A stretch of 46,143 nt of DNA. It comes from CAVQCT01 sp964520865 (GTDB lineage: Bacteria > Zixibacteria > MSB-5A5 > GN15 > FEB-12). A program made the position numbers and the translations under genes. Shown one piece after another: positions 1 through 8,686 of this stretch. Under the pieces are notes generated by a model. It was not told the origin of the DNA, ran no database searches, and saw only the letters and a list, made by a program, of their open reading frames with translations. Every line of letters starts with the position of its first letter. The first letter of the stretch is position 1. The DNA lies in NCBI GenBank assembly GCA_964520865.1, contig CAZFOY010000029.1:1-46143 (forward strand), in the 5' to 3' direction.

Positions 1-389
1 AGCCGTGGATCGACAAGATCATCTCCCGATGACGATGAAGCTACCAGCTGATTGGATCCGACCGTTTGTCCGGTCGAATCGACCTCCTGCCAGAATATTT
101 TGCTCGCCCCGAGACGATTGTCTTCCCAGGCGGCCAGATAGTTCCCAGATTTGAGAGGGATTATCGCCAGATTGTCCTGATCGAAAGTCGATGGCGAGAC
201 GGACTGCGAAATGAGCCAGTCGGTGCCGGCGGCTGCCTGCCCGAAATTGCCAACGGGAGCTTTGGGTATTCCTATCGAGCGGTCAATCGGGGGTACCTGC
301 CGGGAATGTAGTTCTGCCCGGTCAAACGGGTAGGCCGCGGACGCTGTCAACAGGAGTATTAAGACGATCAGGCTATATATTCGAGTCAT
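1..389 (-). CDS. Secreted protein, N-terminal part (runs off the left edge)
   Basis: An open frame runs from ATG (387-389) to the window edge without a stop, giving 129 codons. The product starts MTRIYSLIVLILLLTASAAY, a signal peptide with a hydrophobic core and an ASA-type cleavage site. The mature part contains a stretch reading LAAWEDNRLGASKIFWQ, followed by a Gly-rich turn. This resembles the W-x-D-x-R repeat units of secreted beta-propeller-like proteins in uncultured FCB bacteria (recalled similarity). GGAGG lies 5 nt before the ATG, which fixes the start. The gene diverges from the DUF4097 gene on the other strand. The C-terminal part, which would show any sorting or dockerin-like domain, is outside the window. 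Function unknown. Confidence 0.75.
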   Translation of the reverse strand, partial: MTRIYSLIVLILLLTASAAYPFDRAELHSRQVPPIDRSIGIPKAPVGNFGQAAAGTDWLISQSVSPSTFDQDNLAIIPLKSGNYLAAWEDNRLGASKIFWQEVDSTGQTVGSNQLVASSSSGDDLVDPR

Positions 390-892
390 TTATCCCTCCG
401 GGGTTATTTCTCTCTGTGATAGGCAGCAAACCGGGTGCCTCAGAGCCGGTAATCCGAAATCGAAGTCCCCTCTGCCAGAGGATTTTCGCCGCGCCTATCT
501 AATTGGACGTAAGTAAGATACAATATTCGCCGAAATTGGGCCACAGGTTTTGGTCTTGCTGCCCATCCCGGCCGTTCACTAAGTGCAAAGTAATTCACAA
601 ACAGTGTTGCCCCGATCAAGCTACGACCCTTCTAAGAGCCTGCGCAAAGAATTCCTAACTTTTTGCCCAAAAGAAACTTATATACTCCGTTATCGTATGA
701 TAAAGTGACGGGCGAATCGGATGATTCTGCCCAAAACAAGGATATGGCGTAAAAATGTTGCATTTCATGAATAGATGTGATTGCATGGGTAAGATGGTCG
801 ATGAGCGACCGGTGCGCACGGCTACGGATGCGGTCAGCGGACGACCTCTGCCGGAAAATCCGTGGGATGGTGCCGCCACGGCTGTGAGGACG
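390..892. other. Divergent intergenic region
   Basis: About 500 bases separate the divergent secreted-protein gene and the DUF4097 gene. It should hold promoters for both, but I see no convincing -35/-10 pair on either strand. A perfect inverted repeat, CCTCTG-C-CAGAGG, lies at 469-481 and may be an operator. Bases 755-892 are open in the frame of the downstream gene but probably not translated: the peptide is not signal-like and has no ribosome site. Confidence 0.5.
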
Positions 893-2947
893 ATGAATAG
901 TAGTTCAATTGGTATGCATACAATCTGCGTCATTATTTTTGCCGCAATACTGACAGTCCTGCCGGCTCAGGCAGCCCTCAGCCAGGCAATACTTCCCCCC
1001 TCGGTGGATCTGAAGAACCAGAAGAAGGAGCCGCCGGAACTCACCCGGGACAACCTGGAAAAGGCGAAGGATCTTCAGGACGTAATCCAGCAGGTCGAAA
1101 AACTGGCCTACGATTATCAGACCTACCTGGGCGACTGCGATGGATCCGACGAATGCGAGAAGACTCGCGACGCCTTGTACAAGATGCTGGTCAATTTCGA
1201 TGTCGGGTCTTACTATCTCGCGCCGACAAACCTGAAGCAGGATATCGGCGAGCTGGCCGCCATGCTCAAGGAGCATGAAATAGCACTTCAGAAAGAGCAC
1301 AAAGATGCCAAGCTGTACCACCTGACGAAAAGCCTTCGCCAGCAACTCGGACTGTACGAAGATATCCTGAATCAGGACGTTTGTCCGGAGTTGCGTACGG
1401 ACACGGCCTCGGCGGAAAAGATCCAGGCATACTTGATATCCCAAATGAGTTACAATGGCAATCAGCGCGAGTTCTTCAAAGAAGTATCGGCCAAGAACAA
1501 GACGCTGATCGAAAAGCTGAAATCTGAGATCGATGCCCAGAAGGTCGCGATTGAAGCAAGCCGACAACTCAAAGATCAACATATATACATACTCCGGGCA
1601 CTTGACCTGCTCAAAGACAGCCTGTCCAACATCTCATTCTTCACCGCGCCTGCCGCCGGGGCGGAGAGTGCCATCGTGTGGAACGTACCTGAGGTGCCCA
1701 AAGTCCCGAACGTACCTAAAGTCCATGGAAAGACCACTCCGCCCACTCCACCCGTGGCTCCGCGCGTTGTGATCGTCGGCCGGGACCGCACCTTTACGAG
1801 TGGGTCGGGACAGGCTGGAGCATCGAAGGAACTCGAAGATACGATGCGCGTCTTTTCGGAGAAGTTGCCTATCTACGTGAACAACCAGACCGGCACGCTC
1901 ACGATAACGGGTGTCGATGAAAAGGTTATCAGGGTGGCTTTCAGCGTCAGTGTAAGCGCCTCCGACGATGCTTCGGCTAACAGGCTCATTAACGAGATAT
2001 CGGTCGACTTGTCCAGCAGCGCGAACGGAATCTACGTCACCTCTCACTTCCCGGCCATCAGCGATCCGCAACGAAGTATCGTCAGCAGCAGTCTGGAAAT
2101 AACGGTTCCCCGATCGAATCCGCTGGTTTGCGAGAGCTCCTTCGGTCAACTGGAAGTGAATGGAGTCCACGGAGGATTGAGGGCAAATACGAATTACAGC
2201 GATGTAACGCTGAGCGAAGTATCCGGGGAAGTCAAACTTGCCGGCAAGATGGGCCGGACGGAACTTGACGATGTCTCCGGACCGATCAACATACAGAATT
2301 CCCTCGGTGATATTGTCTTGTCGGACTGCTCCGGAAGTTTCGAGTTGGCGAATTCGTATGCGGCGATCGAACTCGACGATTGTTCGGGCAAGGCCCTGAT
2401 TCGGAACAGCGGCGAAGTGAACATCAACGGCCATAGAGGCGACATATCTATCGACAACCAGAATGGACAGGTATCGGTATCGGACGTGGTAGGTAATCTT
2501 GCCGTCAAGAATTCGTATAAACCGCTCAGCATTACCAATATCGACGGCGCCGCGAAGATCGAAAACATGAACTCCAGTATCGACATGGATGACGTAAGCG
2601 GCATGCTCACGGTCGACAATAAGTTCGGATCTATCTCAGGAAGATATCTCAACGGTCCGATTGTAATCACCAGCGACCGTGGCGATGTTGCGGTGGAACT
2701 CAATCAATACCTCTCCGGCGCATCGCAGATAACTTCAACCTATGGCATGGTCAATCTTACGCTGAGCGAAAACTCGGATGTGCTGGTGACGGCCGTTGCC
2801 GACGGCGGCGTCATTAAATCGGATTATGGTAAGTCGGTCGAAGTCGGCAAGGGGAGTTCACAGGCGAAGATATCCGTGGGCGCGGCCAAGATTCCGCTTC
2901 AGGTGAAGGGAACGAATTCTACAATTGTGATCAACGAGTCGGATTAG
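893..2947 (+). CDS. Exported coiled-coil protein with DUF4097-type beta-strand repeats
   Basis: The 684-residue product begins with a signal peptide (hydrophobic core HTICVIIFAAILTVLPAQA). A highly charged helical region of about 200 residues follows, then a Pro/Val-rich linker (PEVPKVPNVPKVHGKTTPP), then about 370 residues of short beta-strand repeats of the DUF4097 (putative adhesin) kind. Repeat units include SEVSGEVKLAG and DDVSGPINIQN, with a conserved S/G-G turn about every 20 residues. This suggests a right-handed beta-solenoid exposed in the periplasm or on the surface (inference). ATG 893 was chosen because GTGAGGA sits just before it and the signal peptide begins there. Upstream in-frame ATGs at 755, 785 and 794 would put 33-46 unrelated residues ahead of the signal. 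A strong terminator follows directly. No enzymatic motif is visible. Confidence 0.75.
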   Translation: MNSSSIGMHTICVIIFAAILTVLPAQAALSQAILPPSVDLKNQKKEPPELTRDNLEKAKDLQDVIQQVEKLAYDYQTYLGDCDGSDECEKTRDALYKMLVNFDVGSYYLAPTNLKQDIGELAAMLKEHEIALQKEHKDAKLYHLTKSLRQQLGLYEDILNQDVCPELRTDTASAEKIQAYLISQMSYNGNQREFFKEVSAKNKTLIEKLKSEIDAQKVAIEASRQLKDQHIYILRALDLLKDSLSNISFFTAPAAGAESAIVWNVPEVPKVPNVPKVHGKTTPPTPPVAPRVVIVGRDRTFTSGSGQAGASKELEDTMRVFSEKLPIYVNNQTGTLTITGVDEKVIRVAFSVSVSASDDASANRLINEISVDLSSSANGIYVTSHFPAISDPQRSIVSSSLEITVPRSNPLVCESSFGQLEVNGVHGGLRANTNYSDVTLSEVSGEVKLAGKMGRTELDDVSGPINIQNSLGDIVLSDCSGSFELANSYAAIELDDCSGKALIRNSGEVNINGHRGDISIDNQNGQVSVSDVVGNLAVKNSYKPLSITNIDGAAKIENMNSSIDMDDVSGMLTVDNKFGSISGRYLNGPIVITSDRGDVAVELNQYLSGASQITSTYGMVNLTLSENSDVLVTAVADGGVIKSDYGKSVEVGKGSSQAKISVGAAKIPLQVKGTNSTIVINESD

Positions 2948-2974
2948 GGGTAAGGGGAAGAGCAGGTAGACGAG

Positions 2975-2999
2975 GCGGCCGAACGGCCGTTTTTTTTTT
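2975..2999 (+). terminator. Intrinsic terminator after the DUF4097 gene
   Basis: A GC stem CGGCC/GGCCG (2976-2980 with 2985-2989) and a GAAC loop are followed by ten T (2990-2999). It works on the plus strand only, since there is no T-run on the other side. Confidence 0.92.
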
Positions 3000-3006
3000 G
3001 CAGGGA

Positions 3007-4320
3007 TCAGCTCACCGGCTGAGCTTTGGTCGAGGCTTCGAGTCCGGCAAGACGCTCCCGCATCTTTTTCTCAATATCGATAATGTAGGTGTCATCGTGA
3101 TAAATCGTGGTCTTGAATTCGTTGAGGTTCTTCAATTCTTCGAGAACCATCTGAATCGTATTGACGCCAGAGATGATGATATCGATAGCATAACCTATCT
3201 TATCTTTCGAATCGATCACCTCTCCCCTGCTCACTCCAAGCTGAATCAACTGGGCCCGGCCAAGAATGGTCGCTGCGGCGTTATTCAAATAGTGATTGAA
3301 CGTCGCGGTAATCGTCCGCAGCGTCTCGAGAGCAGCTTTCTCGAGTTTCGTCTGCGCAATCTCACGCTGCATCTGACGGTTTTCCCTGAGCAGAGTCTCC
3401 ACCGTCAGATAGTGGAAATACAGCATCTTGTTCGCTTCGAGCATGATGGTTTCGTTCGTCCCGACATCGATTTCAAGGAATTTCGCCTCTTCCACCGTGT
3501 TGTGCAGGAGCTGCTCTTCGATAGCCTGCAGCCGCTCGGTCGGGATGCGAAGGTTCTTGCTGACGATCTCCCGGCTGTCGGACTCGAAATCAAGTTGCGG
3601 CCGGGCGTTGGCGATCGAAAACTTGGAGATCAGATCTCCCAGCAGTACAATCTGCGGAAGCACGAAGTCAGGTTCCGTGGCATCCGGAGGGAAGTGGTTG
3701 TGGTGCTGTCCGACGGCGTCGCAAATGACGGTCGGGATGTTCCACTGTTCGAGGAGGAACTGTCCGACCCGGGCGTGATTGGTCCCCCAGGCGCCGTCCT
3801 CCAATTCGATAAGGGATCCACCCGCTTCGACCTGTTTCCAGATGCTTTTGTATTTCTCGGAGAACGATTTCTCCAGAACAAGAATTCCAATATCGTGCAG
3901 CAGTCCGGCCACGAACGCCTCCTCGATCCGCGGATACCTGACCGCCTCGGCGATATTGCGACATGCGATCGCAGTCTCGAGCGAATGCCGCCAGAATCTG
4001 ACCCGGTTCACGGTCGATTCCCATTTGCCGGTCAGGTCATAGACCGAAGTAGACAGAGCGAGCGCGGACACGGCGCGCATTCCGAGCGTGACGACTGCTT
4101 GAGGAAGAGTTGTTACAGCCCGGGAGAGCCCGTAGAAAGGGCTATTGACAATACGCAGAATTTTAGCGGTCAGAGCCGGATCATGACTCAGCACTCCGGC
4201 CAGATCCTGAGCCGACGAGGTGTCGCTCTTGGTAACCCGAAGGACCTCAGAGAGCGTCTGGGGCAATGACGAGAGCTCCTGATGATCCTGGATGATTTTA
4301 TTATAAAACTCTGCGTTCAT
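3007..4320 (-). CDS. HDOD-domain signalling protein with a kinase-like H-box tail
   Basis: The 437-residue product opens with an HDOD domain (about 10-215), a relative of HD phosphohydrolases found in bacterial signalling proteins. It contains LLHDIGIL (HD at 142-143) and GQHHNHFPP (205-212). Residues 290-330 look like a coiled coil. Residues 335-400 then resemble a histidine-kinase dimerisation helix pair, with a degenerate H box FNHYLNNAAATILGRAQLI (His343). The residue after His is Tyr instead of the usual Glu, and no ATP-binding domain follows. This suggests a dimeric HDOD adaptor that lacks kinase activity (inference). The start has GGGAA upstream. The gene lies 59 bp after the YprB-like gene on the same strand and may be the last gene of that operon. 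The plus-strand terminator of the neighbouring gene overlaps its downstream region. Confidence 0.85.
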   Translation of the reverse strand: MNAEFYNKIIQDHQELSSLPQTLSEVLRVTKSDTSSAQDLAGVLSHDPALTAKILRIVNSPFYGLSRAVTTLPQAVVTLGMRAVSALALSTSVYDLTGKWESTVNRVRFWRHSLETAIACRNIAEAVRYPRIEEAFVAGLLHDIGILVLEKSFSEKYKSIWKQVEAGGSLIELEDGAWGTNHARVGQFLLEQWNIPTVICDAVGQHHNHFPPDATEPDFVLPQIVLLGDLISKFSIANARPQLDFESDSREIVSKNLRIPTERLQAIEEQLLHNTVEEAKFLEIDVGTNETIMLEANKMLYFHYLTVETLLRENRQMQREIAQTKLEKAALETLRTITATFNHYLNNAAATILGRAQLIQLGVSRGEVIDSKDKIGYAIDIIISGVNTIQMVLEELKNLNEFKTTIYHDDTYIIDIEKKMRERLAGLEASTKAQPVS

Positions 4321-4379
4321 AAGTTCCCTTTAGGCATATTATCGGAAAATACCACAGGGATTTAAGGCCTATTTCCCTC

Positions 4380-5606
4380 TCATTTTTCCGAACGCAGCTT
4401 GGCACGCAGTCGCTCAAGCCGAACGGCCAGTTGTTGTTGCCGGGCCTCCCCGTAGGGGCAGACAGCCCGGGCTCGACTGGCAAACAAATATGCCCTGGCC
4501 GGGTCATGTTCCCGGTGCTCGTAGTATTTGGCAAGCTCGATATTGGCCCAGAAGCCCTCTCGTGAATCCGCCTGCGAGAGTTGGTGCCAGAGCGGGACAG
4601 CCTTATCTAAGGCGTTGGCTCGCTTGAAATTGAGAGCGTTGAACAGAATGATGTCATCGGCCAGCGCGGAATCGCCGCTTCCGTCTATTCGGTCAATTAT
4701 GGCCTGCACGATCGCCTGGTCCCGGCGACGGCTATAAACGCGAGAAAGAGAATGCAGATCGTCAATTTCGTCGAGTACCTCTCCCTGTGATCGATGGATC
4801 GAGGCGATATGATCGACAAGATAGAACAATGAGAGGATATCGAGTCGATTGTGCTCAAGCACATCAGGCAGCAGTTCAAGGCTATCGGAAGAGAGCCACT
4901 CGAAATAAACCGACGGTACCAAGTAACCGGGGATGTCTTCGCTCCGTTCGAAACTGAACAGCTCGCGCTCGATATTAGTGAGCCGGCAGTCTTTCAATCT
5001 TCTTCTAAAAATCCGGCGCACCGCGTGCAGAAGATCTATATGATGCCCGTACGGTATGTCTTTGGCGACTCGGTTGATTACAAGTCGGTCCTTCAGCAGA
5101 GGAAGATCGAAAGTCGCGCCGTTGTAGCTGACCAGAATTTGCTCGTTGCTTAGCTCCTGCTGGAAATCCTCGAGCATGGCGCATTCATCCGAGTAGTCAG
5201 GCAGGAGGTACTGACGGATTTCAAAGCCATCCTCCACTAAAGAACCGCATCCGACCAGAAAGGCGACCGCACCTGCACCGCCTAATCCGGTTGTCTCCGT
5301 ATCTATGAACAGCATCGAGGAGAGCTCCAGTTCGCCGGGCTCTTCAAGCGGCGTGAAGGCCGATAGCGGTACCGTCGCCGACGAGGCGGCATCGTCAAGA
5401 CAGCAGGAACCGTGATAATGTTCGAACGGATATAGTGTCTTTACGAGACAGTAGGCTCCGGCATGATTGGTGACGAGCTCTCCATTATTTGCTTCGGCGA
5501 GAGTTCGATATCGTTCGGGAAAAGAGCTTGCAGTTGGCTTGGGTTGATTCTCTTGAATCAGATTCCGGAATCGGTGGAGTTTCTTCTGAAGGTCTTCGTC
5601 ACTCAT
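4380..5606 (-). CDS. YprB-type ribonuclease H-like 3'-5' exonuclease
   Basis: This 408-residue protein has an RNase H-like exonuclease core of the YprB/RNase_H_2 family. The acidic motifs are in order: FIDTETTGL (Asp102, Glu104), SYNGATFDLPLL (Asp168) and HNRLDILSL (His252, Asp256). These would bind two metal ions for 3'-5' hydrolysis of nucleic acid. The last 120 residues are helical and TPR-like (WANIELAKYYEHREHDPARA), as in the Bacillus-type homologues. The ATG overlaps the stop of the upstream HEAT-repeat gene by 8 bp (ATGAGTGA), so translation is probably coupled. The physiological substrate of the family is not settled. Cytoplasmic, since no signal peptide is present. It is an odd partner for two exported proteins in the same transcript. 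Confidence 0.85.
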   Translation of the reverse strand: MSDEDLQKKLHRFRNLIQENQPKPTASSFPERYRTLAEANNGELVTNHAGAYCLVKTLYPFEHYHGSCCLDDAASSATVPLSAFTPLEEPGELELSSMLFIDTETTGLGGAGAVAFLVGCGSLVEDGFEIRQYLLPDYSDECAMLEDFQQELSNEQILVSYNGATFDLPLLKDRLVINRVAKDIPYGHHIDLLHAVRRIFRRRLKDCRLTNIERELFSFERSEDIPGYLVPSVYFEWLSSDSLELLPDVLEHNRLDILSLFYLVDHIASIHRSQGEVLDEIDDLHSLSRVYSRRRDQAIVQAIIDRIDGSGDSALADDIILFNALNFKRANALDKAVPLWHQLSQADSREGFWANIELAKYYEHREHDPARAYLFASRARAVCPYGEARQQQLAVRLERLRAKLRSEK

Positions 5607-6549
5607 GTTGCACAGCTTGTATGGCTGAAGTAATTTTCAATAAAACCAGGCGATTGGTTTCATTGGCAATAAGCTCTTTGCGGAAACCGCAATTATCCAG
5701 AGGATCAGCGTAGATCACCGCTTCCACAGCATGAGCGCGCCGTCGCGGATCAGGATTGACGGCCTGCTCCATCAGGATATTGAGCGCACGATCCGAACCG
5801 ACCTTACCGAGGATGAAACAGCCGAGATCCCCGATAAACGGGTTCGGCGAAGTCATGGAGTCGTGCACCACTGGGATGACTTTCGATGTATCCATCTTCA
5901 GCAGCGCGTCCACCGCCGACATCCTCGCACCGTAGAAGTCATCGCCCAGAATATGTACGAGCTGTGCCACTGATTTTTCGATTCCTATTCTTCCCGCCGC
6001 CACGGTAGCCGCTTTGCGGACCTGACCGATCGTGTCGGTGAGTCCGCCCACGACCGCACTCTCAGCGCGCATATCGGTCAGCTTGCCGAGAGCATCGAGT
6101 GACTGCTCGCGGACTTGCCAGACCGGGTCTGTCGTCTCATGAGTGAGCGGGACGGTAGCCGCTGTGTCCCGGATATCACCCAGAGCGAAGCAGACGCGCT
6201 GCACGATAAGCGGGTCCGGATTATTGAGCGATTGCACAAGGTACGGCACGGCCGGGGAACCAATCTTCTTGAGTATGTTCGTAATCGTCAACCGTTCGCG
6301 GGCCGATTTCGTGGTCATCTTGTCCACCAGCAACGGCACGGCATCGACTCCGATTGCCGCAATCTGATCTATCGCCGGCTGTACCAGTTTCTGATATTTG
6401 ATCTCACCCGAAGACGCGATTACGAAGAGCGAATCCACTCGCTTCTCCAGCGATGTTGCCGCATCGGCAACGCCTCCGCCTATGCCAATCAACACAAATA
6501 AGCAGAAAAGGAGAATCACATTCCTTCGCGTATTTAGCATCAACTTCAT
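5599..6549 (-). CDS. Exported HEAT-repeat protein
   Basis: The 316-residue product begins MKLMLNTRRNVILLFCLFVL, a signal peptide or N-terminal anchor ending near GGGVADAA. The rest is HEAT/PBS-lyase-type helical repeats, with units such as SPAVPYLVQSLNNPDPLIVQ and AATVPLTHETTDPVWQVREQ about every 31 residues. Such scaffolds bind other proteins; no catalytic residues are visible. The chosen ATG (6547-6549) forms an ATGA overlap with the stop of the upstream repeat-protein gene, which is why I prefer it to an upstream start at 6612 that would add 21 non-hydrophobic residues. The likely site is the periplasm, together with the product of the gene upstream. A pseudo-enzyme role is not suggested by anything seen. 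Confidence 0.82.
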   Translation of the reverse strand: MKLMLNTRRNVILLFCLFVLIGIGGGVADAATSLEKRVDSLFVIASSGEIKYQKLVQPAIDQIAAIGVDAVPLLVDKMTTKSARERLTITNILKKIGSPAVPYLVQSLNNPDPLIVQRVCFALGDIRDTAATVPLTHETTDPVWQVREQSLDALGKLTDMRAESAVVGGLTDTIGQVRKAATVAAGRIGIEKSVAQLVHILGDDFYGARMSAVDALLKMDTSKVIPVVHDSMTSPNPFIGDLGCFILGKVGSDRALNILMEQAVNPDPRRRAHAVEAVIYADPLDNCGFRKELIANETNRLVLLKITSAIQAVQHE

Positions 6550-8486
6550 TTGCTCTTCCCCGTTTCGGCACTGTCGGGCGGCACCAGCTCGATATCCATC
6601 CCACCGCCCCATTTGGAATCGGTACGCCAGTAGTAGTTGTTCTTGCCGTTTCCGTTGTATTGATCCGTACCGCCAAGATCGATAAACAGTCCGATCGATC
6701 CGAAATCTCTTCTCGGGTTGCCATATCCCTGCGTGTTCAGAGGATTCTTGGAGAAATACCGGTCGTCTCCTTCATTGTCGATAAGTACTCCGGCGCCGTT
6801 GGCCGAGCCTGCGCCCTGCGACAGATCATAGCAGGTGTATGTATCATCTCCGTGGCGATCAAGAATCATCCCGCAGGAATAGTCATGCCCGCAGCCCTGC
6901 ATGAGGCCCTTGCCTGAATAAACGTCGTTGCCGTAGTCATCGACAAGGCACCCGAGCGTCATATGGGTAGCTGCCCCCTGAGCATATTGGAAGCTCTGGT
7001 AGTTGTCGTTTCCGCTGGAGTCGTAGATCATTCCGAGCGACCACCAATAGCTGGCCGCCTGACCGAAAATATCCGAGTAGTAAGTATCGTTCCCTTTAAG
7101 ATCGACAATCGCGCCCAGTCCACCGGATAGATACGGCCGGAGCCCGTATCCGAATCCCTGCGACAGTGAGAGATAATGGTCCTCGTAACGAAGAATATCC
7201 TTGTACTTCCCGCCCGCGTAGTAACTGTCCGATCCGGAAAGATCGTACACAACTCCCGCTCCTTCGGTGAATCCGAACCCCTGGGCATAACAGGAGGCAT
7301 TGTACATGTCTCTTCCCGCTTCGTCGATCAGCGTGCCGATGCCAAACGAACCAGCACCTTCGACATGATAGTCGCCGTTGTAGATATCATCACCGCCTGC
7401 GTCATACAGGACGCCGAGGCCGAAAAATCCGGAGCCCAGTCCGAATGATTTGGCGTCGTAGAAATCATCGCCGCCGAAATCGAGCAGGAAACCGACCGAA
7501 AGGCAACCCGAGCCGAGCGTAAAGTCAGTCTTCGATCGATACGTGTCGTTGCCGCCAAGATCAATGATTATCACGCCGTGGGGATTCTTGGGATCGTAGC
7601 TCAAATCGTAGACATCGTCTCCGCCGAAATCGAGGATGAATTTGTAATCGCCGGAATAATAGTCATTGCCGGGGCCGCCGATCTTCCAGCCTTCCTGCTT
7701 GCCCAAATAGCTGTTCATGTCGGCGCCTCTGGGAGTGAACCCTAAACCCTCGGTAATCTTCTCTACCGTTGTCTGGCCCGACCGAAGCTCTTCTTGTATC
7801 GATCGGATCCCCTGCATCAGTTCTCGAAGGCAGGCCACTCCGGCATCGAGGATAGGATCTTTGTCGATCTTGTAGCCGAACTCGGCGAACTGGGCGGCGT
7901 TGCTGTCGTCGATCTTTTCCAATGAATCAAGCTGCTCAACGGAGAGGAACTCATCTTCCACCCGCATCTGAAGCAGATGTTTGAAATGAGTGATGAGAAA
8001 CGACTTCTGGGCAGGTGTAAGGAAAGCGAGAGCCTTGTCCCGGGATCTCGGGAAGATAACATCGATATAAGCGGCCGCCCGGGTCATCAACTGGTTGAGA
8101 GCGCCATCATTGTAGTAGAGATTGTAGGTCGCTTTCATCTCGGAGCCATCGGGCTGATATGCGGAAGATCTCCCTTTCTGGTGTTCCACGGCCAGCTGTT
8201 TGAAAAGATAGCCGGCGAGGATCTCCGGCTGACCATCGATGTGCCCATTTTTCAGGCTGTCCAGATAGCTGACCATCCCCAGCGGATGCTGCATAAGGTT
8301 GGCGATCGCCTGCAGCCTGAACGAGTCGGGTTCGGTGTAGTCGGGACGGAAGCTGATATCGTCCGGTTTGAGATTGAGGTACTCCGTCAGCTCCTCCAGC
8401 CCCCTGGTCTCAGGGGCCGTTCGAGGAGCCTGCTGGGCCGAAACGGCGGTCAGCAGGAGGAATTGGAGGCAGATAATTTTCAACAT
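6546..8486 (-). CDS. Secreted protein with about twelve Asp/Gly/Tyr-rich repeats
   Basis: The 646-residue product starts with a short signal peptide (MLKIICLQFLLLTAVSAQQA). A helical, charged region of about 240 residues follows, and then roughly twelve repeats of about 26 residues from residue 265 to 630. The repeat core is hydrophobic-hydrophobic-D-x-G-G-[D/N]-D-x-Y, then about 8 variable residues, then Q-G-x-G and a Gly-rich turn. Examples are LLDFGGDDFYDAKSF, LYDAGGDDIYNGDYH and LIDNEGDDRYFSKNP. The spacing of Asp and Gly recalls calcium-binding beta-roll (RTX-like) modules, but the sequence is not the RTX nonapeptide. A calcium-stabilised beta-solenoid is my inference. I do not recognise a named family. 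No strong ribosome site precedes the ATG. It heads the operon with the HEAT-repeat and exonuclease genes. The tail carries no sorting signal that I recognise. Confidence 0.8.
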   Translation of the reverse strand: MLKIICLQFLLLTAVSAQQAPRTAPETRGLEELTEYLNLKPDDISFRPDYTEPDSFRLQAIANLMQHPLGMVSYLDSLKNGHIDGQPEILAGYLFKQLAVEHQKGRSSAYQPDGSEMKATYNLYYNDGALNQLMTRAAAYIDVIFPRSRDKALAFLTPAQKSFLITHFKHLLQMRVEDEFLSVEQLDSLEKIDDSNAAQFAEFGYKIDKDPILDAGVACLRELMQGIRSIQEELRSGQTTVEKITEGLGFTPRGADMNSYLGKQEGWKIGGPGNDYYSGDYKFILDFGGDDVYDLSYDPKNPHGVIIIDLGGNDTYRSKTDFTLGSGCLSVGFLLDFGGDDFYDAKSFGLGSGFFGLGVLYDAGGDDIYNGDYHVEGAGSFGIGTLIDEAGRDMYNASCYAQGFGFTEGAGVVYDLSGSDSYYAGGKYKDILRYEDHYLSLSQGFGYGLRPYLSGGLGAIVDLKGNDTYYSDIFGQAASYWWSLGMIYDSSGNDNYQSFQYAQGAATHMTLGCLVDDYGNDVYSGKGLMQGCGHDYSCGMILDRHGDDTYTCYDLSQGAGSANGAGVLIDNEGDDRYFSKNPLNTQGYGNPRRDFGSIGLFIDLGGTDQYNGNGKNNYYWRTDSKWGGGMDIELVPPDSAETGKSK

Positions 8487-8530
8487 CGGTTCAGTATAGC
8501 TTTAAGGAAGACGCCAATCAACAAATTTCA

Positions 8531-8549
8531 CCCGTCCATCCGGGACGGG
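8531..8549. other. GC-rich hairpin upstream of the repeat-protein operon
   Basis: CCCGTCC (8531-8537) pairs with GGACGGG (8543-8549) across a 5-nt loop. It lies 45-63 nt before the start codon at 8486, in the likely leader or promoter area. There is no T-run on the minus strand, so it is not a standard terminator for the pilin gene, which has its own at 8633-8658. It may be a leader hairpin or an operator. Confidence 0.4.
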
Positions 8550-8632
8550 TTCTCTCTTTGTATCGGCAGCCGGCCGAGTCGGATTTTGGAAAATCGGAGG
8601 TCTTCAAGGCAAAATTCGCGGCGGCCCCGGAT

Positions 8633-8658
8633 AAAAAAAAGCCCCGCCGAAGCGGGGC
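8633..8658 (-). terminator. Intrinsic terminator after pilin gene 1
   Basis: On the minus strand, GCCCCGC and GCGGGGC pair around a TTCG loop (8641-8658) and are followed by eight T (complement of 8633-8640). It ends the monocistronic pilin transcript. Confidence 0.95.
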
Positions 8659-8686
8659 TTGTACAAGCTGACTCTGTCAGGCGCTA

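Noticed and set aside
66..311. Plus-strand open frame near the left edge
   Set aside because: It is the shadow of the minus-strand signal-peptide gene that starts at 389 with a strong GGAGG site.
2998..4269. Open frame of 423 codons opposite the HDOD gene
   Set aside because: Composition is Arg/Asp-rich and low in hydrophobic patterning, and the HDOD protein on the other strand is a clear family member.
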